A stretch of DNA of 52,312 bases from Tatumella sp. JGM118. Lineage in GTDB: Bacteria > Pseudomonadota > Gammaproteobacteria > Enterobacterales > Enterobacteriaceae. Position 1 is the stretch's first letter, and each line of letters starts with the position of its first letter. Of the stretch, positions 10,292-20,641 are shown piece by piece. The notes under the pieces are model-generated. The model was not told the DNA's origin, did not search any database, and saw only the letters and a program-made list of their open reading frames with translations. The stretch covers positions 1 through 52,312 of the forward strand of contig NZ_JAERJR010000020.1 of the NCBI RefSeq assembly GCF_018257515.1, in the 5' to 3' direction. The position numbers and the translations under genes are program-made.

Positions 10292-11167
10292 TTATCGTGC
10301 AGGTAAAACAGATTTCACGGCATCACCAATATCGGCCAGACTGTGCACTGTCCTGACCCCCGCCGCTTCCAGCGCCGCAAATTTTTCATCCGCAGTGCCT
10401 TTACCGCCGGCGATAATGGCACCCGCATGCCCCATCCGTTTTCCTTTCGGCGCAGTGACCCCGGCAATATAACTGACGACCGGTTTGGTGACATGATCTT
10501 TGATATAAGCCGCGGCCTCTTCCTCGGCACTGCCACCTATTTCACCAATCATCACAATCGCTTCGGTCTGCGGGTCTTTTTCAAACAGGCCCAGAATATC
10601 AATAAAGCTGGACCCCGGGATCGGGTCGCCCCCGATACCGACGCAGGTGGACTGACCATAACCGATATCGGTGGTCTGTTTTACGGCCTCATAGGTCAGG
10701 GTGCCGGAACGGGAAACGATGCCGACACGACCTGGCTTATGAATGTGGCCCGGCATAATCCCGATTTTACATTCCCCGGGGGTGATGACGCCCGGGCAGT
10801 TAGGCCCGATCATCCGGACACCGGCTTCATCCAGTTTCACCTTCACGGTCAGCATATCCAGCGTCGGGATCCCTTCCGTAATGGTGATAATCAGTTTGAT
10901 ACCGGCCTCAATGGCCTCAAGGATACTGTCTTTACAGAACGGCGCCGGCACATAAATTACCGACGCGGTGGCACCGGTTTGCTCTACAGCTTCACGCACA
11001 GTATTAAAAACCGGCAACCCGAGGTGCGTTGTCCCGCCCTTGCCCGGCGTCACGCCGCCGACCATTTGTGTTCCGTAATCGATGGCCTGTTCAGAATGGA
11101 AGGTGCCCTGCCCGCCGGTGAACCCCTGGCAGATGACTTTGGTATTTTTATCGATCAGAATTGACAT
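10292..11167 (-). CDS. sucD: Succinyl-CoA synthetase alpha subunit (SucD)
   Basis: 291 aa (289 in E. coli). With SucC it converts succinyl-CoA, ADP and Pi to succinate, CoA and ATP. Rossmann CoA-binding part at the N-terminus ([16 protein letters not shown]), TPGKGG, and the phosphorylated His247 in [16 protein letters not shown]. The ATG shares its first base with the sucC stop. Last gene of the sdh-suc operon; terminator 24 bp on. Confidence 0.98.
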   Translation of the reverse strand: MSILIDKNTKVICQGFTGGQGTFHSEQAIDYGTQMVGGVTPGKGGTTHLGLPVFNTVREAVEQTGATASVIYVPAPFCKDSILEAIEAGIKLIITITEGIPTLDMLTVKVKLDEAGVRMIGPNCPGVITPGECKIGIMPGHIHKPGRVGIVSRSGTLTYEAVKQTTDIGYGQSTCVGIGGDPIPGSSFIDILGLFEKDPQTEAIVMIGEIGGSAEEEAAAYIKDHVTKPVVSYIAGVTAPKGKRMGHAGAIIAGGKGTADEKFAALEAAGVRTVHSLADIGDAVKSVLPAR

Positions 11168-12333
11168 TATTTGCCCTCCGCCGCTGCAACCACGCGTTGT
11201 GCCGCGTCAGTCAGACTGGTTGCTGCGATAATATTCAAACCACTCTCAGCCAGTTTTTTGGCGCCAGATTCTGCGTTATTACCTTCCAGACGCACCACCA
11301 CCGGCACATTGACACCCACTTCAGCCACTGCGCCGATAATACCGTCAGCAATCAGGTCGCAACGGACAATGCCCCCGAAAATATTCACAAACACCGCTTT
11401 TACGGCATCGTCAGAGAGAATGATTTTAAACGCTTCGGTCACACGCTCTTTGGTCGCACCGCCGCCAACATCCAGGAAGTTCGCCGGCTGGCCACCATGA
11501 TGTTTAACGATATCCATGGTCCCCATCGCCAGGCCTGCGCCATTGACCATACAGCCAATGTTACCGTCCAGTGCAACATAATTGAGTTCCCACTGCGCAG
11601 CACGGGCTTCTCTGGCATCTTCCTGACTTGGGTCATGCATCTCGCGTAATTCAGGTTGGCGGAACAGCGCATTACTGTCGATGCTCAGTTTGCCATCCAG
11701 ACAAATCAGGTCATCGGTCGTGGTAATTACCAGCGGGTTAATTTCGACTAACGCCAGGTCGCGTTCCAGGAACAGCGTGGCCAGCCCCATAAAAATTTTG
11801 GCAAACTGACTGACCTGTTTTCCTTTCAGTCCGAGCTTAAAGGCCAGTTCACGCCCCTGATACGGCTGTGGCCCGGTCAGCGGATCGAGCGCCATTTTGT
11901 GAATCAGGTGCGGGCTTTCTTCCGCCACTTTTTCGATTTCCACGCCACCTTCGGTGGATGCCATAAATACGACGCGGCGACTGCTGCGATCGACCACGGC
12001 CCCCAGGTAGAGCTCGTTAGCAATATCTGTGGCGGCTTCAACCAGAATCTGATTAACCGGCTGACCGTTTTCATCGGTCTGATACGTCACCAGCGACTTA
12101 CCTAACCAGTTCTCTGCAAAGGCACGGATCTCTTCTTTACTCTTCACCACCTTGACGCCACCCGCTTTACCGCGGCCACCGGCATGGACCTGGCATTTCA
12201 CGACCCAGGGACCTGCACCGATCTTCGACGCCGCTTCTTCAGCTTCACGCGGGGTGGTACAGGCATAACCGACAGGTGCAGGCAGGCCGTACCGGGCAAA
12301 CAGTTGTTTAGCCTGATATTCATGTAGATTCAT
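11167..12333 (-). CDS. sucC: Succinyl-CoA synthetase beta subunit (SucC)
   Basis: 388 aa, as in E. coli. ATP-grasp domain in the N-terminal half ([33 protein letters not shown]) and a CoA-ligase domain in the C-terminal half ([32 protein letters not shown]). It sits 67 bp after sucB and overlaps sucD by one base, so equal synthesis of the two subunits is likely. Confidence 0.98.
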   Translation of the reverse strand: MNLHEYQAKQLFARYGLPAPVGYACTTPREAEEAASKIGAGPWVVKCQVHAGGRGKAGGVKVVKSKEEIRAFAENWLGKSLVTYQTDENGQPVNQILVEAATDIANELYLGAVVDRSSRRVVFMASTEGGVEIEKVAEESPHLIHKMALDPLTGPQPYQGRELAFKLGLKGKQVSQFAKIFMGLATLFLERDLALVEINPLVITTTDDLICLDGKLSIDSNALFRQPELREMHDPSQEDAREARAAQWELNYVALDGNIGCMVNGAGLAMGTMDIVKHHGGQPANFLDVGGGATKERVTEAFKIILSDDAVKAVFVNIFGGIVRCDLIADGIIGAVAEVGVNVPVVVRLEGNNAESGAKKLAESGLNIIAATSLTDAAQRVVAAAEGK

Positions 12334-12370
12334 GATGTGCTATCCATTCAGTTCAGAAAAGAATAAAAGT

Positions 12371-12392
12371 CAGGCGTACCTGCGTACGCCTG
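12371..12392 (-). other. Hairpin between sucB and sucC
   Basis: A perfect 9-bp inverted repeat, CAGGCGTAC-CTGC-GTACGCCTG, in the 67-bp sucB-sucC gap with no run of T after it. A role in RNA processing or stability is more likely than termination, because sucC and sucD have no other obvious promoter. Confidence 0.6.
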
Positions 12393-12400
12393 GTGAAAAA

Positions 12401-13615
12401 TCAGACATCCAGTAATAAACGGGCCGGATCTTCAAGCATCTCTTTGATAGCCACCAGATATCCGACGGATTCACGGCCATCGATTAAACGGTGATCATAG
12501 GAAAGCGCCAGATACATCATTGGCAGGATCACGACCTGACCCCCGACCGCCATCGGACGATCTTTAATCGCATGCATACCGAGAATAGCGCTCTGCGGCG
12601 GGTTAATGATCGGTGTCGACATCAGCGAACCGAACACGCCGCCGTTAGTGATAGTAAAGTTCCCGCCGGTCAGTTCCTCAACGGTCAGCTTGCCATCACG
12701 TCCCTTCACGGCCAGCTCTTTAATTTTCTTCTCAATGTCTGCCATGCTCAGGGCGTCAACGTCTTTCAGGACCGGTGTCACCAGTCCGCGAGGTGTTGAG
12801 ACCGCAATGCTGATATCGAAGTAATTGTGGTAAACCACATCATCACCATCAATAGAGGCATTCACTTCAGGGTAACGTTTTAGCGCTTCCACAACGGCTT
12901 TCAGGTAGAAAGACATAAACCCGAGGCGAACGCCATGGCGCTTCTCAAACGCTTCGCCATATTGCTTCCGGAGATCCATGATCGGCTTCATGTTGACTTC
13001 ATTAAATGTCGTCAGCATGGCGGTGCTGTTTTTAGCTTCCAGCAGACGTTCAGCCACACGCTTACGTAAACGCGTCATCGGTACACGTTTTTCACTGCGG
13101 TTGCTTATGGCCGGTGCCGCGGCTGACTCCGCAGCCGGAGACGCGGCGGCTTTCGGTTGTGCCGCCAGATGTTTTTCGACGTCTTCCCGGGTCAGACGCC
13201 CCCCGACTCCACTGCCAGTGATTTTCGCCGGATCCAGCGAATGTTCAGCGATCAACCGACGGATAGCCGGGCTCAGCGCATCATTGGACTCTTCTTCCAG
13301 CGACGCATTCTGACGTTGTGCCGGCGTTGACTCTTTCGCCTCTGTTTTAATATCCGATGCTTTGCCGCTGCTATCGCTCTCTTTCAGGCGCCCCAGCAAC
13401 TGTCGGGAAATGACGGTCGCACCTTCATCTTCCAGTACCGCGTCCAGCACACCATCGGCAACTGCAGGCACTTCAAGGATGACTTTGTCGGTTTCAATCT
13501 CAACCAGCACCTCATCACGCAGGACACTGTCACCGGGTTTCTTGTGCCAGGTCGCCACGGTGGCATCGGCAACAGATTCAGGCAAATCGGGAACGAGAAT
13601 ATCTAAGCTACTCAT
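12401..13615 (-). CDS. sucB: 2-oxoglutarate dehydrogenase E2 component (SucB)
   Basis: 404 aa (405 in E. coli). Dihydrolipoyl succinyltransferase, the core of the 2-oxoglutarate dehydrogenase complex. One lipoyl domain (1-75) with Lys44 in [13 protein letters not shown], a flexible Ala/Ser/Glu linker, a peripheral-subunit-binding domain (about 113-148, [14 protein letters not shown]) and a catalytic domain ending with His375/Asp379 in [12 protein letters not shown]. It follows sucA by 15 bp. Confidence 0.98.
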   Translation of the reverse strand: MSSLDILVPDLPESVADATVATWHKKPGDSVLRDEVLVEIETDKVILEVPAVADGVLDAVLEDEGATVISRQLLGRLKESDSSGKASDIKTEAKESTPAQRQNASLEEESNDALSPAIRRLIAEHSLDPAKITGSGVGGRLTREDVEKHLAAQPKAAASPAAESAAAPAISNRSEKRVPMTRLRKRVAERLLEAKNSTAMLTTFNEVNMKPIMDLRKQYGEAFEKRHGVRLGFMSFYLKAVVEALKRYPEVNASIDGDDVVYHNYFDISIAVSTPRGLVTPVLKDVDALSMADIEKKIKELAVKGRDGKLTVEELTGGNFTITNGGVFGSLMSTPIINPPQSAILGMHAIKDRPMAVGGQVVILPMMYLALSYDHRLIDGRESVGYLVAIKEMLEDPARLLLDV

Positions 13616-13630
13616 TTTCTTTCCTTATAA

Positions 13631-16438
13631 TCAATCAACGTTCAGCGCATCATTTACCAGCTGCTGCTGCTGCTGCTGGTGAACCGACATGTACCCCACA
13701 GCCGGTGAGGCGGATGCCGGTCTGCCGGCGTAGTGCAGTGACGATCCCTGCGGTACAACTTCACGGAAATTATGCTGACTGGAATACCAGGCCCCCTGAT
13801 TCAGTGGTTCTTCCTGACACCAGACAAAATCAGTGACATGTGAATACGGCTGCAGGAGTTCCTGAACCACCTGGTGCGGGAACGGATAGAGCTGCTCGAT
13901 CCGGAGGATAGCCACATCCTGCTGACCATTTTTACGGCGCTGTTCCAGCAGATCGTAATACACTTTACCGGAACACATCACCACGCGGCGGATAGTCTCT
14001 GCCGGCAACGGATCGATTTCGCCTATCGCTGGCATAAACTGACCGGATGCCAGTTCATCAAGGGTAGAAACCGCCAGCGGGTGACGTAACAGTGACTTCG
14101 GTGACATAACAATCAGTGGCCGGCGCATCCCCCGCAGAGCCTGACGGCGAAGCATGTGATAGACCTGGGCCGGGGTGGAAGGAACACACACCTGCATATT
14201 CTGTTCTGCGCAAAGCTGCAGATAACGTTCCAGACGGGCAGAGGAGTGCTCCGGTCCCTGACCTTCATAGCCATGCGGTAATAACATGACCAGGCCACAC
14301 ATACGGCCCCATTTCTGTTCACCGGAACTGATGAACTGGTCAATCACGACCTGAGCGCCGTTCGCGAAATCACCGAACTGAGCTTCCCAGATGGTCAGTG
14401 TCCTGGGTTCGGCAGTGGCATAACCGTATTCAAAGGCCAGTACCGCTTCTTCTGACAGTACAGAGTCCCAGACCCTGAACTCTCCCTGTCCGTTATGGAT
14501 ATGCTGTAACGGAGTGTAGGTTGAACCGTTGGTCTGATTATGGATCACTGCATGACGGTGGAAAAAGGTCCCTCGCCCGGTATCTTCCCCGGAAAGACGG
14601 ATAGGCACGCCTTCATCCACCAGCGTCGCGTACGCCAGATTTTCCGCGCCGCCCCAGTCGAATAATTTACTGCCTTCGGCCATTTCCTGGCGGTCACGGT
14701 AAATTTTTTGTACCCGCGATTGCGCCTCGATCCCCTCAGGGACCTGACTGATACGCCGCGCCAGCTCCTGCAGACGTTTCATCCCGACCTGTGCCGGATA
14801 GCTCTCGTCCCACTCATGATTCAGGTACGGTGACCAGGTATAGGAGTTAAGGGACATTGGCCGCCATTCGTCGACCACACATTCCCCGGCATCCAGCGCA
14901 TCCCGGTACAGATTGACCATCTCGGTGGCATCCGCACTGCTGATCACCTCTTCTTCCTGCAGGCGATCGGCATAGATTTTACGCGGGGTCGGGTGTTTTT
15001 TGATCTGTTTATACATCACCGGCTGAGTCGCACTTGGCTCATCGGCTTCATTGTGGCCATGACGGCGATAACAGACCAGATCGATAAATACATCACGTTT
15101 GAAAGTATTCCGGTAATCCAGGGCCAGCCGGGTCACAAAAGCAACGGCTTCAGGATCGTCGGCATTCACATGGAAGATCGGGGCCAGCACCATTTTGCCG
15201 ATGTCGGTACAGTAGGGTGTTGAACGGGCATCCAGCGGATTCGAGGTGGTGAAACCGACCTGGTTATTGATAACAATCCGGACGGTCCCCCCTACTTCAT
15301 AGCCCCTGGCCTGGGACATATTCAGGGTTTCCTGGACGACCCCCTGGCCGGTGATCGCCGCATCACCATGAATGGTGACCGGTAACACCTGATCGTGAGA
15401 ACGTTCATTCAGCCTGTCCAGCCTTGCTCTGACCGACCCCATGACCACCGGGCTGACAATTTCCAGGTGAGACGGGTTAAACGCCAGGGCCAGATGCACC
15501 AGACCGCCCGCGGTTTCCACATCCGAGGAAAAGCCCATGTGATATTTTACATCCCCGGTCCCCAGTGATTCTTTGTGCTTACCGGCAAACTCATCGAACA
15601 GGTCCTGGGTTTTCTTACCCAGCACATTAATCAGAACATTAAGCCGTCCGCGGTGGGCCATACCCAGTACGACTTCACGGGTACCGTTTTTTCCGGAGTG
15701 ACGGATAATCTCGCGCAGCATCGGGATCAGTGCATCCCCGCCTTCCAGAGAAAAGCGCTTAGCACCAGGGAATTTGGCCCCCAGATATTTCTCGATCCCT
15801 TCAGCCGCCGTCAGTTCTTTAAGGAATTCTTTCTTTTCCTGAACGGAGAAACTGGCACGCCCGACCACCGATTCCAGTCGCTGCTGGATCCAGCGTTTTT
15901 CTTCGGTGTTGTTGATGTGCATATATTCCGCACCGATCGAACCGCAATACGTTTGCTTCAGTGCTTCATACAGGTCGGCCAGTTTCATGGTCTCTTTGCC
16001 GATGGCAAAAGAGCCGACATTAAAACTTTCCTGAAAATCATCGGCCGTCAGATCATGAAAGGCAGGATCAAGATCCGGTACCGGCTCCTGTTTCCAGAGC
16101 CCCAGAGGGTCGAGTCTGGCCTGCTGATGACCACGAAAGCGGAAGGCATTAATCAGTTGCAGTACTTTGACCTGACGGGAATTCACGGCCGGGTCAGTGA
16201 CCGATGACGTATAGCGGGTCGAATCTTTTGCCAGGCGACGAAAATATTCACGGGTCGTGGAATGGAACTGCTCCTGACGGAGATCATTTGCCGGGAATTG
16301 TTCGAACATTTCCCGCCAGACCGGCTCGACGGAGGCAGGATCGATGAGGAAGTCCTCATACAATTGTTCTATGTAAGACTGGTTAGCTCCTGCCAGCCAG
16401 GAGGAGTCCAGCCAGGGCTTCATTGCGTTGTTCTGCAT
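13631..16438 (-). CDS. sucA: 2-oxoglutarate dehydrogenase E1 component (SucA)
   Basis: 935 aa (933 in E. coli). Thiamine-diphosphate-dependent decarboxylase that starts the 2-oxoglutarate dehydrogenase reaction. N-terminus binds E2 (WLDSSWLAGANQSYIEQLYEDFL). ThDP/Mg region includes GMAHRGRLNVL and HGDAAITGQGVVQE; the transketolase-like C-terminal half includes DTGRGTFFHRHAV. Separated from sdhB by 387 bp, where E. coli also has a separate suc promoter. Confidence 0.98.
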   Translation of the reverse strand: MQNNAMKPWLDSSWLAGANQSYIEQLYEDFLIDPASVEPVWREMFEQFPANDLRQEQFHSTTREYFRRLAKDSTRYTSSVTDPAVNSRQVKVLQLINAFRFRGHQQARLDPLGLWKQEPVPDLDPAFHDLTADDFQESFNVGSFAIGKETMKLADLYEALKQTYCGSIGAEYMHINNTEEKRWIQQRLESVVGRASFSVQEKKEFLKELTAAEGIEKYLGAKFPGAKRFSLEGGDALIPMLREIIRHSGKNGTREVVLGMAHRGRLNVLINVLGKKTQDLFDEFAGKHKESLGTGDVKYHMGFSSDVETAGGLVHLALAFNPSHLEIVSPVVMGSVRARLDRLNERSHDQVLPVTIHGDAAITGQGVVQETLNMSQARGYEVGGTVRIVINNQVGFTTSNPLDARSTPYCTDIGKMVLAPIFHVNADDPEAVAFVTRLALDYRNTFKRDVFIDLVCYRRHGHNEADEPSATQPVMYKQIKKHPTPRKIYADRLQEEEVISSADATEMVNLYRDALDAGECVVDEWRPMSLNSYTWSPYLNHEWDESYPAQVGMKRLQELARRISQVPEGIEAQSRVQKIYRDRQEMAEGSKLFDWGGAENLAYATLVDEGVPIRLSGEDTGRGTFFHRHAVIHNQTNGSTYTPLQHIHNGQGEFRVWDSVLSEEAVLAFEYGYATAEPRTLTIWEAQFGDFANGAQVVIDQFISSGEQKWGRMCGLVMLLPHGYEGQGPEHSSARLERYLQLCAEQNMQVCVPSTPAQVYHMLRRQALRGMRRPLIVMSPKSLLRHPLAVSTLDELASGQFMPAIGEIDPLPAETIRRVVMCSGKVYYDLLEQRRKNGQQDVAILRIEQLYPFPHQVVQELLQPYSHVTDFVWCQEEPLNQGAWYSSQHNFREVVPQGSSLHYAGRPASASPAVGYMSVHQQQQQQLVNDALNVD

Positions 16439-16825
16439 GGTGATCCCTTAAGCATTTTCATGCTTTTGGTTGTTATTGTTGCCGTTTACACGGATATTCC
16501 GGGACAGTGCATAGGTCAATGAATGCCATTCCCTCAGATTTCCCTATCTTCTGTTGATGCAGTGACATTCCCTACGGCCCGGCCTGTTCAGACATTGACC
16601 CCGTGTCATGCCCGCAATCATCACCTTGTTTTATATCATTAAACACGGTACAGCATGCAAGATTCTCTCACCTGAAAGGGGGGCTTACCGGCAAAGTAAG
16701 CCCGCAAATGTCATTTTCATGACAGGTCAGAGATATCCCGGTAAGGGAAAACCGTCCAGGTGATGACAGATCCCCGCTTACCCGTGTGACTCCCTGCCGG
16801 GGAAGGTATCCCCCGGTACAAGGGA
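16439..16825. other. sdhB-sucA intergenic region with two hairpins
   Basis: 387 bp without a gene. Two perfect small inverted repeats stand next to each other: an 8-bp stem GGGCTTAC/GTAAGCCC at 16681-16703 and a 6-bp stem TGTCAT/ATGACA at 16709-16724. Neither is followed by a T-run on the transcribed strand. They may moderate readthrough or mark RNA processing between the sdh and suc halves of the operon. Confidence 0.6.
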
Positions 16826-17539
16826 TCAGGCGTTGCGTTGCAATAACATCGACTTAATATGACCAATGGCTTTAGTCGGGTTCAACCCTTTCGGACAGAC
16901 GCTGACACAGTTCATGATGCTGTGGCAGCGGAAGACGCTGAAAGCATCATCCAGATTGTCCAGCCGGGCATCGGTTTCGGTATCCCGGCTGTCGATCAGG
17001 AAACGATACGCTGCCAGCAAACCGGCCGGACCGATAAACTTGTCCGGATTCCACCAGAAAGACGGACACGACGTCGAACAACAGGCACATAAAATACATT
17101 CATACAGCCCGTCCAGATGTGCCCGTTCTTCCGGAGATTGCAGGTTTTCGCGGGCGGGCGGATTGTTGTCATTGCTCTGCAGATAAGGTTTAATTTTTTC
17201 ATATTGAGCATAAAACTGCCCCATATCGACCACCAGGTCACGGATCACCGGCAGCCCCGGTAAAGGGCGGACCACAATTTTCCCCTTACCCCGGAGTGCC
17301 GACACCGGGGTAATACAGGCCAGACCGTTTTTACCGTTCATATTCAGGCCGTCTGAGCCACAGACCCCCTCACGGCAGGAGCGACGAAAGACCAGGGTCG
17401 GGTCCTGCTCTTTCAGCAGGATCAACGCATCCAGCAGCATCATATCCCGCCCTTCTTCCGCCTCCAGAGTGTAGTCCTGCATCCGTGGAGCATCATCGAC
17501 TTCCGGGTTGTACCGGTAAACAGAAAACTCAAGTTTCAT
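16826..17539 (-). CDS. sdhB: Succinate dehydrogenase iron-sulfur subunit (SdhB)
   Basis: 237 aa (238 in E. coli). Passes electrons from the SdhA flavin to ubiquinone. [2Fe-2S] ligands Cys55, Cys60, Asp63 and Cys75 are present (CREGVCGSDG...GLAC), then CILCACCSTSCP and CHSIMNCVSVCP for the [4Fe-4S] and [3Fe-4S] clusters. It follows sdhA by 17 bp. Confidence 0.98.
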   Translation of the reverse strand: MKLEFSVYRYNPEVDDAPRMQDYTLEAEEGRDMMLLDALILLKEQDPTLVFRRSCREGVCGSDGLNMNGKNGLACITPVSALRGKGKIVVRPLPGLPVIRDLVVDMGQFYAQYEKIKPYLQSNDNNPPARENLQSPEERAHLDGLYECILCACCSTSCPSFWWNPDKFIGPAGLLAAYRFLIDSRDTETDARLDNLDDAFSVFRCHSIMNCVSVCPKGLNPTKAIGHIKSMLLQRNA

Positions 17540-17556
17540 TTGTCTCTCTCCGCCGG

Positions 17557-19323
17557 TTAATAGGTACGTACTTTTGGCGGAAACGCCGCACGTAACTTAG
17601 GTTGCATATTCACTGTACGCCGCGTCATGCTTTCGTTATCCGGTAAATAGAGGCTGTGGCAAAGCCAGTTCTCGTCATCGCGCTCCGGGAAGTCAAAACG
17701 GCTGTGCGCTCCGCGGCTTTCGGTGCGATAGTTCGCAGCCATGGCCGTGGCGTAGGCGGTTTCCATCAGGTTATCCAGTTCCAGACACTCTACCCGCTGG
17801 GTATTAAAATCCGGTGAACGATCATCGAGACGGGCGGATTTCAGCCGTTCGCGGATAGCTTTTAATTCTTCAAGCCCTTTAGCCATCGCTTCGCCTTCGC
17901 GGAACACCGAGAAATTGTGCTGCATGCATTGCTGTAAGGCTTTACGGATTTGGGCAGGATCTTCACCGGTGGTGTTGTTATCCCAGCGCTGATAGCGGGC
18001 CAGTGCCGCAGTGATTTCCTCGTCTGTCGCCTCTGTCAGCGGGCCCTGTTCGGCAATCGATTCTGACAAGTGAAGACCGGCGGCGCGTCCGAACACCACC
18101 AGGTCCAGCAACGAGTTTCCGCCCAGACGGTTAGCCCCATGAACCGAAACGCAGGCGATTTCCCCGACCGCAAACAACCCGGGGATCACTTTATCATTAC
18201 CGTCTGCATCAATGGTCAGCGCCTGACCGGTCACACGGGTCGGGATGCCTCCCATCATATAATGGCAGGTCGGGATCACCGGAATCGGTTCCTTCACAGG
18301 GTCGGCATGGGCAAATGTCCGAGACAACTCAAGGATCCCCGGTAGCCGTGATTCCAGCACCTCTTTCCCCAGGTGGTCCAGTTTCAGCTTCAGGTGAGGT
18401 CCCCATGGGCCATCACAACCTCGTCCCTCGCGAATTTCGATCATCATTGAGCGGGCGACCACATCCCGTCCGGCCAGATCTTTGGCATTCGGGGCGTAGC
18501 GCTCCATAAAACGCTCACCATGCTTATTCAGCAGATACCCGCCCTCACCCCGGCACCCTTCGGTGACCAGCACGCCGGCTCCGGCAATCCCTGTCGGATG
18601 GAACTGCCACATCTCCATATCCTGAACCGGAACCCCGGCCCGTAATGCCATCCCGACACCGTCACCGGTGTTAATATGGGCATTCGTCGTGGACTGATAG
18701 ATACGTCCGGCACCGCCGGTTGCCAGAATGGTTGCCTTCGCTTTGAAATAGACCACTTCGCCGGTTTCGATACATAAGGCCGTACAACCCACAATGGCCC
18801 CCTGCGCATTTTTCACCAGATCCAGGGCATACCATTCAGAGAAGATGGTGGTATGGTTCTTCAGGTTTTGCTGATAAAGCGTATGTAATAACGCATGTCC
18901 GGTACGGTCAGCCGCCGCCGCTGTACGCGCGGCCTGCTCACCCCCGAAGTTTTTAGACTGTCCGCCAAACGGCCGCTGATACACCCGGCCATCATCGAGA
19001 CGTGAAAAAGGCAGTCCCATATGCTCCAGCTCCAGAATGGCTTCCGGGCCGGTTTTGCACATATATTCGATAGCATCCTGATCACCGATATAATCAGAAC
19101 CCTTCACGGTGTCATACATATGCCATTCCCAGTTGTCTTCGTGGGTATTGCCCAGCGCAACGGTGATACCGCCCTGTGCAGACACGGTATGGGAACGGGT
19201 AGGAAAGACTTTTGATAACAGGGCACAGCTCTGCCCTGACTGAGAAATCTGTAGCGCGGCACGCATTCCTGCGCCGCCTGCACCGATAACGACTGCATCA
19301 AACTCTCTGACCGGCAAGCTCAT
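17557..19323 (-). CDS. sdhA: Succinate dehydrogenase flavoprotein subunit (SdhA)
   Basis: 588 aa, the E. coli length. Oxidises succinate to fumarate with covalent FAD. The dinucleotide fold [14 protein letters not shown] begins at residue 11, and His45 ([10 protein letters not shown]) is the FAD-attachment residue. Substrate-site segments [22 protein letters not shown] and [19 protein letters not shown] are intact. It starts directly after the sdhD stop, with no gap. Confidence 0.98.
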   Translation of the reverse strand: MSLPVREFDAVVIGAGGAGMRAALQISQSGQSCALLSKVFPTRSHTVSAQGGITVALGNTHEDNWEWHMYDTVKGSDYIGDQDAIEYMCKTGPEAILELEHMGLPFSRLDDGRVYQRPFGGQSKNFGGEQAARTAAAADRTGHALLHTLYQQNLKNHTTIFSEWYALDLVKNAQGAIVGCTALCIETGEVVYFKAKATILATGGAGRIYQSTTNAHINTGDGVGMALRAGVPVQDMEMWQFHPTGIAGAGVLVTEGCRGEGGYLLNKHGERFMERYAPNAKDLAGRDVVARSMMIEIREGRGCDGPWGPHLKLKLDHLGKEVLESRLPGILELSRTFAHADPVKEPIPVIPTCHYMMGGIPTRVTGQALTIDADGNDKVIPGLFAVGEIACVSVHGANRLGGNSLLDLVVFGRAAGLHLSESIAEQGPLTEATDEEITAALARYQRWDNNTTGEDPAQIRKALQQCMQHNFSVFREGEAMAKGLEELKAIRERLKSARLDDRSPDFNTQRVECLELDNLMETAYATAMAANYRTESRGAHSRFDFPERDDENWLCHSLYLPDNESMTRRTVNMQPKLRAAFPPKVRTY

Positions 19324-19671
19324 TTACACACCCCACACAATAATCGTTCCATAAATTGCATACGTCAGTAGCGCCAGCACTATCACGCCCTGAAGCACCA
19401 GCCGTAACGCAATGTTTTTCACATAATCGGTCAGGACCTGCCACATACCGATCCAGCCATGAATAAGAATCGACAACAGTGCCAGCAAGGTGAACACACG
19501 GGTAAATGTCAGAGCGAAAAACCCACGCCAGACATCAAAGGTCAGCGGGCCGGAAAAAACGAAAAATCCGAGAATGAACAGCACGTACAGTGCAATAACA
19601 ATCGCGGCGCCACGTAACAGTAGCCAGTCATGAATACCATTACGGCCAAGTGCAGATACGCTGGTTACCAT
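19324..19671 (-). CDS. sdhD: Succinate dehydrogenase membrane anchor subunit (SdhD)
   Basis: 115 aa, the E. coli length. Three membrane helices (about 16-38, 53-78, 88-112). Contains [15 protein letters not shown] with the conserved His that ligates haem b and a Tyr-Val near the quinone site. The start overlaps the sdhC stop by 7 bp. Confidence 0.97.
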   Translation of the reverse strand: MVTSVSALGRNGIHDWLLLRGAAIVIALYVLFILGFFVFSGPLTFDVWRGFFALTFTRVFTLLALLSILIHGWIGMWQVLTDYVKNIALRLVLQGVIVLALLTYAIYGTIIVWGV

Positions 19672-20042
19672 ATTAAGACCCCCGCCAGAACCGCCAGAAT
19701 CACTGTAATTACGAAGCTGATTTGTGCAGACCGTTTACCGGCCTCCAGGGTTTCATCCAGCACGCCAAAGTCCATCAGTAAGTGACGAAGGCCACCGACG
19801 ATGTGGTAAGCCAGGACGGTCATTATCGCCCACAGGATAAACCTGACGATAACACTGCCCAGGATTGCGGAGGCTTGCTGAAAACCTTCCGGGGAAGAGA
19901 GAGAAAGTCCAAGTAACCACAGCAGAATGCCCACAGCAACAAAAGTGATCACGCCGGAGACACGGTGGAGAATGGATGCTATTGCAGTCACGGGAAAGCG
20001 GATCGTCGAGAGATCCAGATTGACAGGTCTTTGTTTTTTCAC
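19665..20042 (-). CDS. sdhC: Succinate dehydrogenase cytochrome b556 subunit (SdhC)
   Basis: 125 aa from a GTG start (129 in E. coli). Membrane anchor with haem-ligand His in [17 protein letters not shown] and quinone-site residues in [15 protein letters not shown]. The body [16 protein letters not shown] matches E. coli from residue 6 on. The usual extra N-terminal residues are not in this frame: the preceding codons belong to another frame because of one additional C. A CTG five codons upstream (CTG TGT GGG CAA ATC GTG) would extend it, so the exact start is uncertain. First gene of sdhCDAB-sucABCD. Confidence 0.93.
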   Translation of the reverse strand: MKKQRPVNLDLSTIRFPVTAIASILHRVSGVITFVAVGILLWLLGLSLSSPEGFQQASAILGSVIVRFILWAIMTVLAYHIVGGLRHLLMDFGVLDETLEAGKRSAQISFVITVILAVLAGVLIW

Positions 20043-20641
20043 GATTTGCCCACACAGCTCTTTATTATTTTAGCTTCCTCCGGTCTTGCAGGAAACGTAA
20101 AAATCTGCATCACGACTGACTTTTACGAGACCAGTACAAGTAACATCCAGTGTTAAATGACGCGAAAAAACGCTGGGTGCCTCCCGATAACAGGAGATTC
20201 CGAAGACCTTTTCAAAGTATAGGGTTATCACAATCTGATTACAATTACCCTACAAATTGTTTGGATAACTTTGCCCGGAACAGTGATCAGTATCACGCTA
20301 CAGACAGATTCTCCTTAAGCCGAACCAGTTTTTACATAAAAAGAACATTTTTGTCACAACATGCGCTGATTAATGAGTATGATACCTCCTGAGTGGCGGG
20401 GATAGACTTTCAGTTATCTGTAAGTTATATAACTGTTTAGGAAAAAACGCTAAAACGATGACTATAACGATACTTTTTATGTCATTCTGAGGCGAATAAC
20501 TCCAGATATTTCCTGCTATTACGGAAGCATTTAACCCGGAATAACTTCACAAAGCGTGTAACTTGTATTTATTTTGTAAAGCCAGTATTACGCATATTTT
20601 GGCGTCCGGAGAGTCTCTGCCGGGCGCTAAAGGAGACCGAG
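20043..20641. promoter_or_regulatory. Divergent sdhC-gltA control region
   Basis: About 600 bp, AT-rich, between sdhC (leftwards) and gltA (rightwards). It must hold both promoters. In E. coli the corresponding region binds CRP and ArcA. One good CRP-like site is seen at 20282-20297. I did not find promoter hexamers I would commit to. Confidence 0.7.
20282..20297. promoter_or_regulatory. CRP-like site in the sdhC-gltA region
   Basis: AGTGA-TCAGTA-TCACG matches the CRP pattern GTGA-N6-TCAC perfectly in its core. It lies about 245 bp ahead of the sdhC start, compatible with activation of a promoter about 200 bp upstream of sdhC as in E. coli. Assigned by pattern only. Confidence 0.6.

Noticed and set aside
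10343-11649. Long plus-strand frames opposite sucD and sucC (up to 273 codons)
   Set aside because: They mirror highly conserved genes on the minus strand, have no recognisable domain and no ribosome-binding site.
15575-16207. 210-codon plus-strand frame opposite sucA
   Set aside because: Shadow of sucA codon bias; the sucA product is full length and conserved on the other strand.
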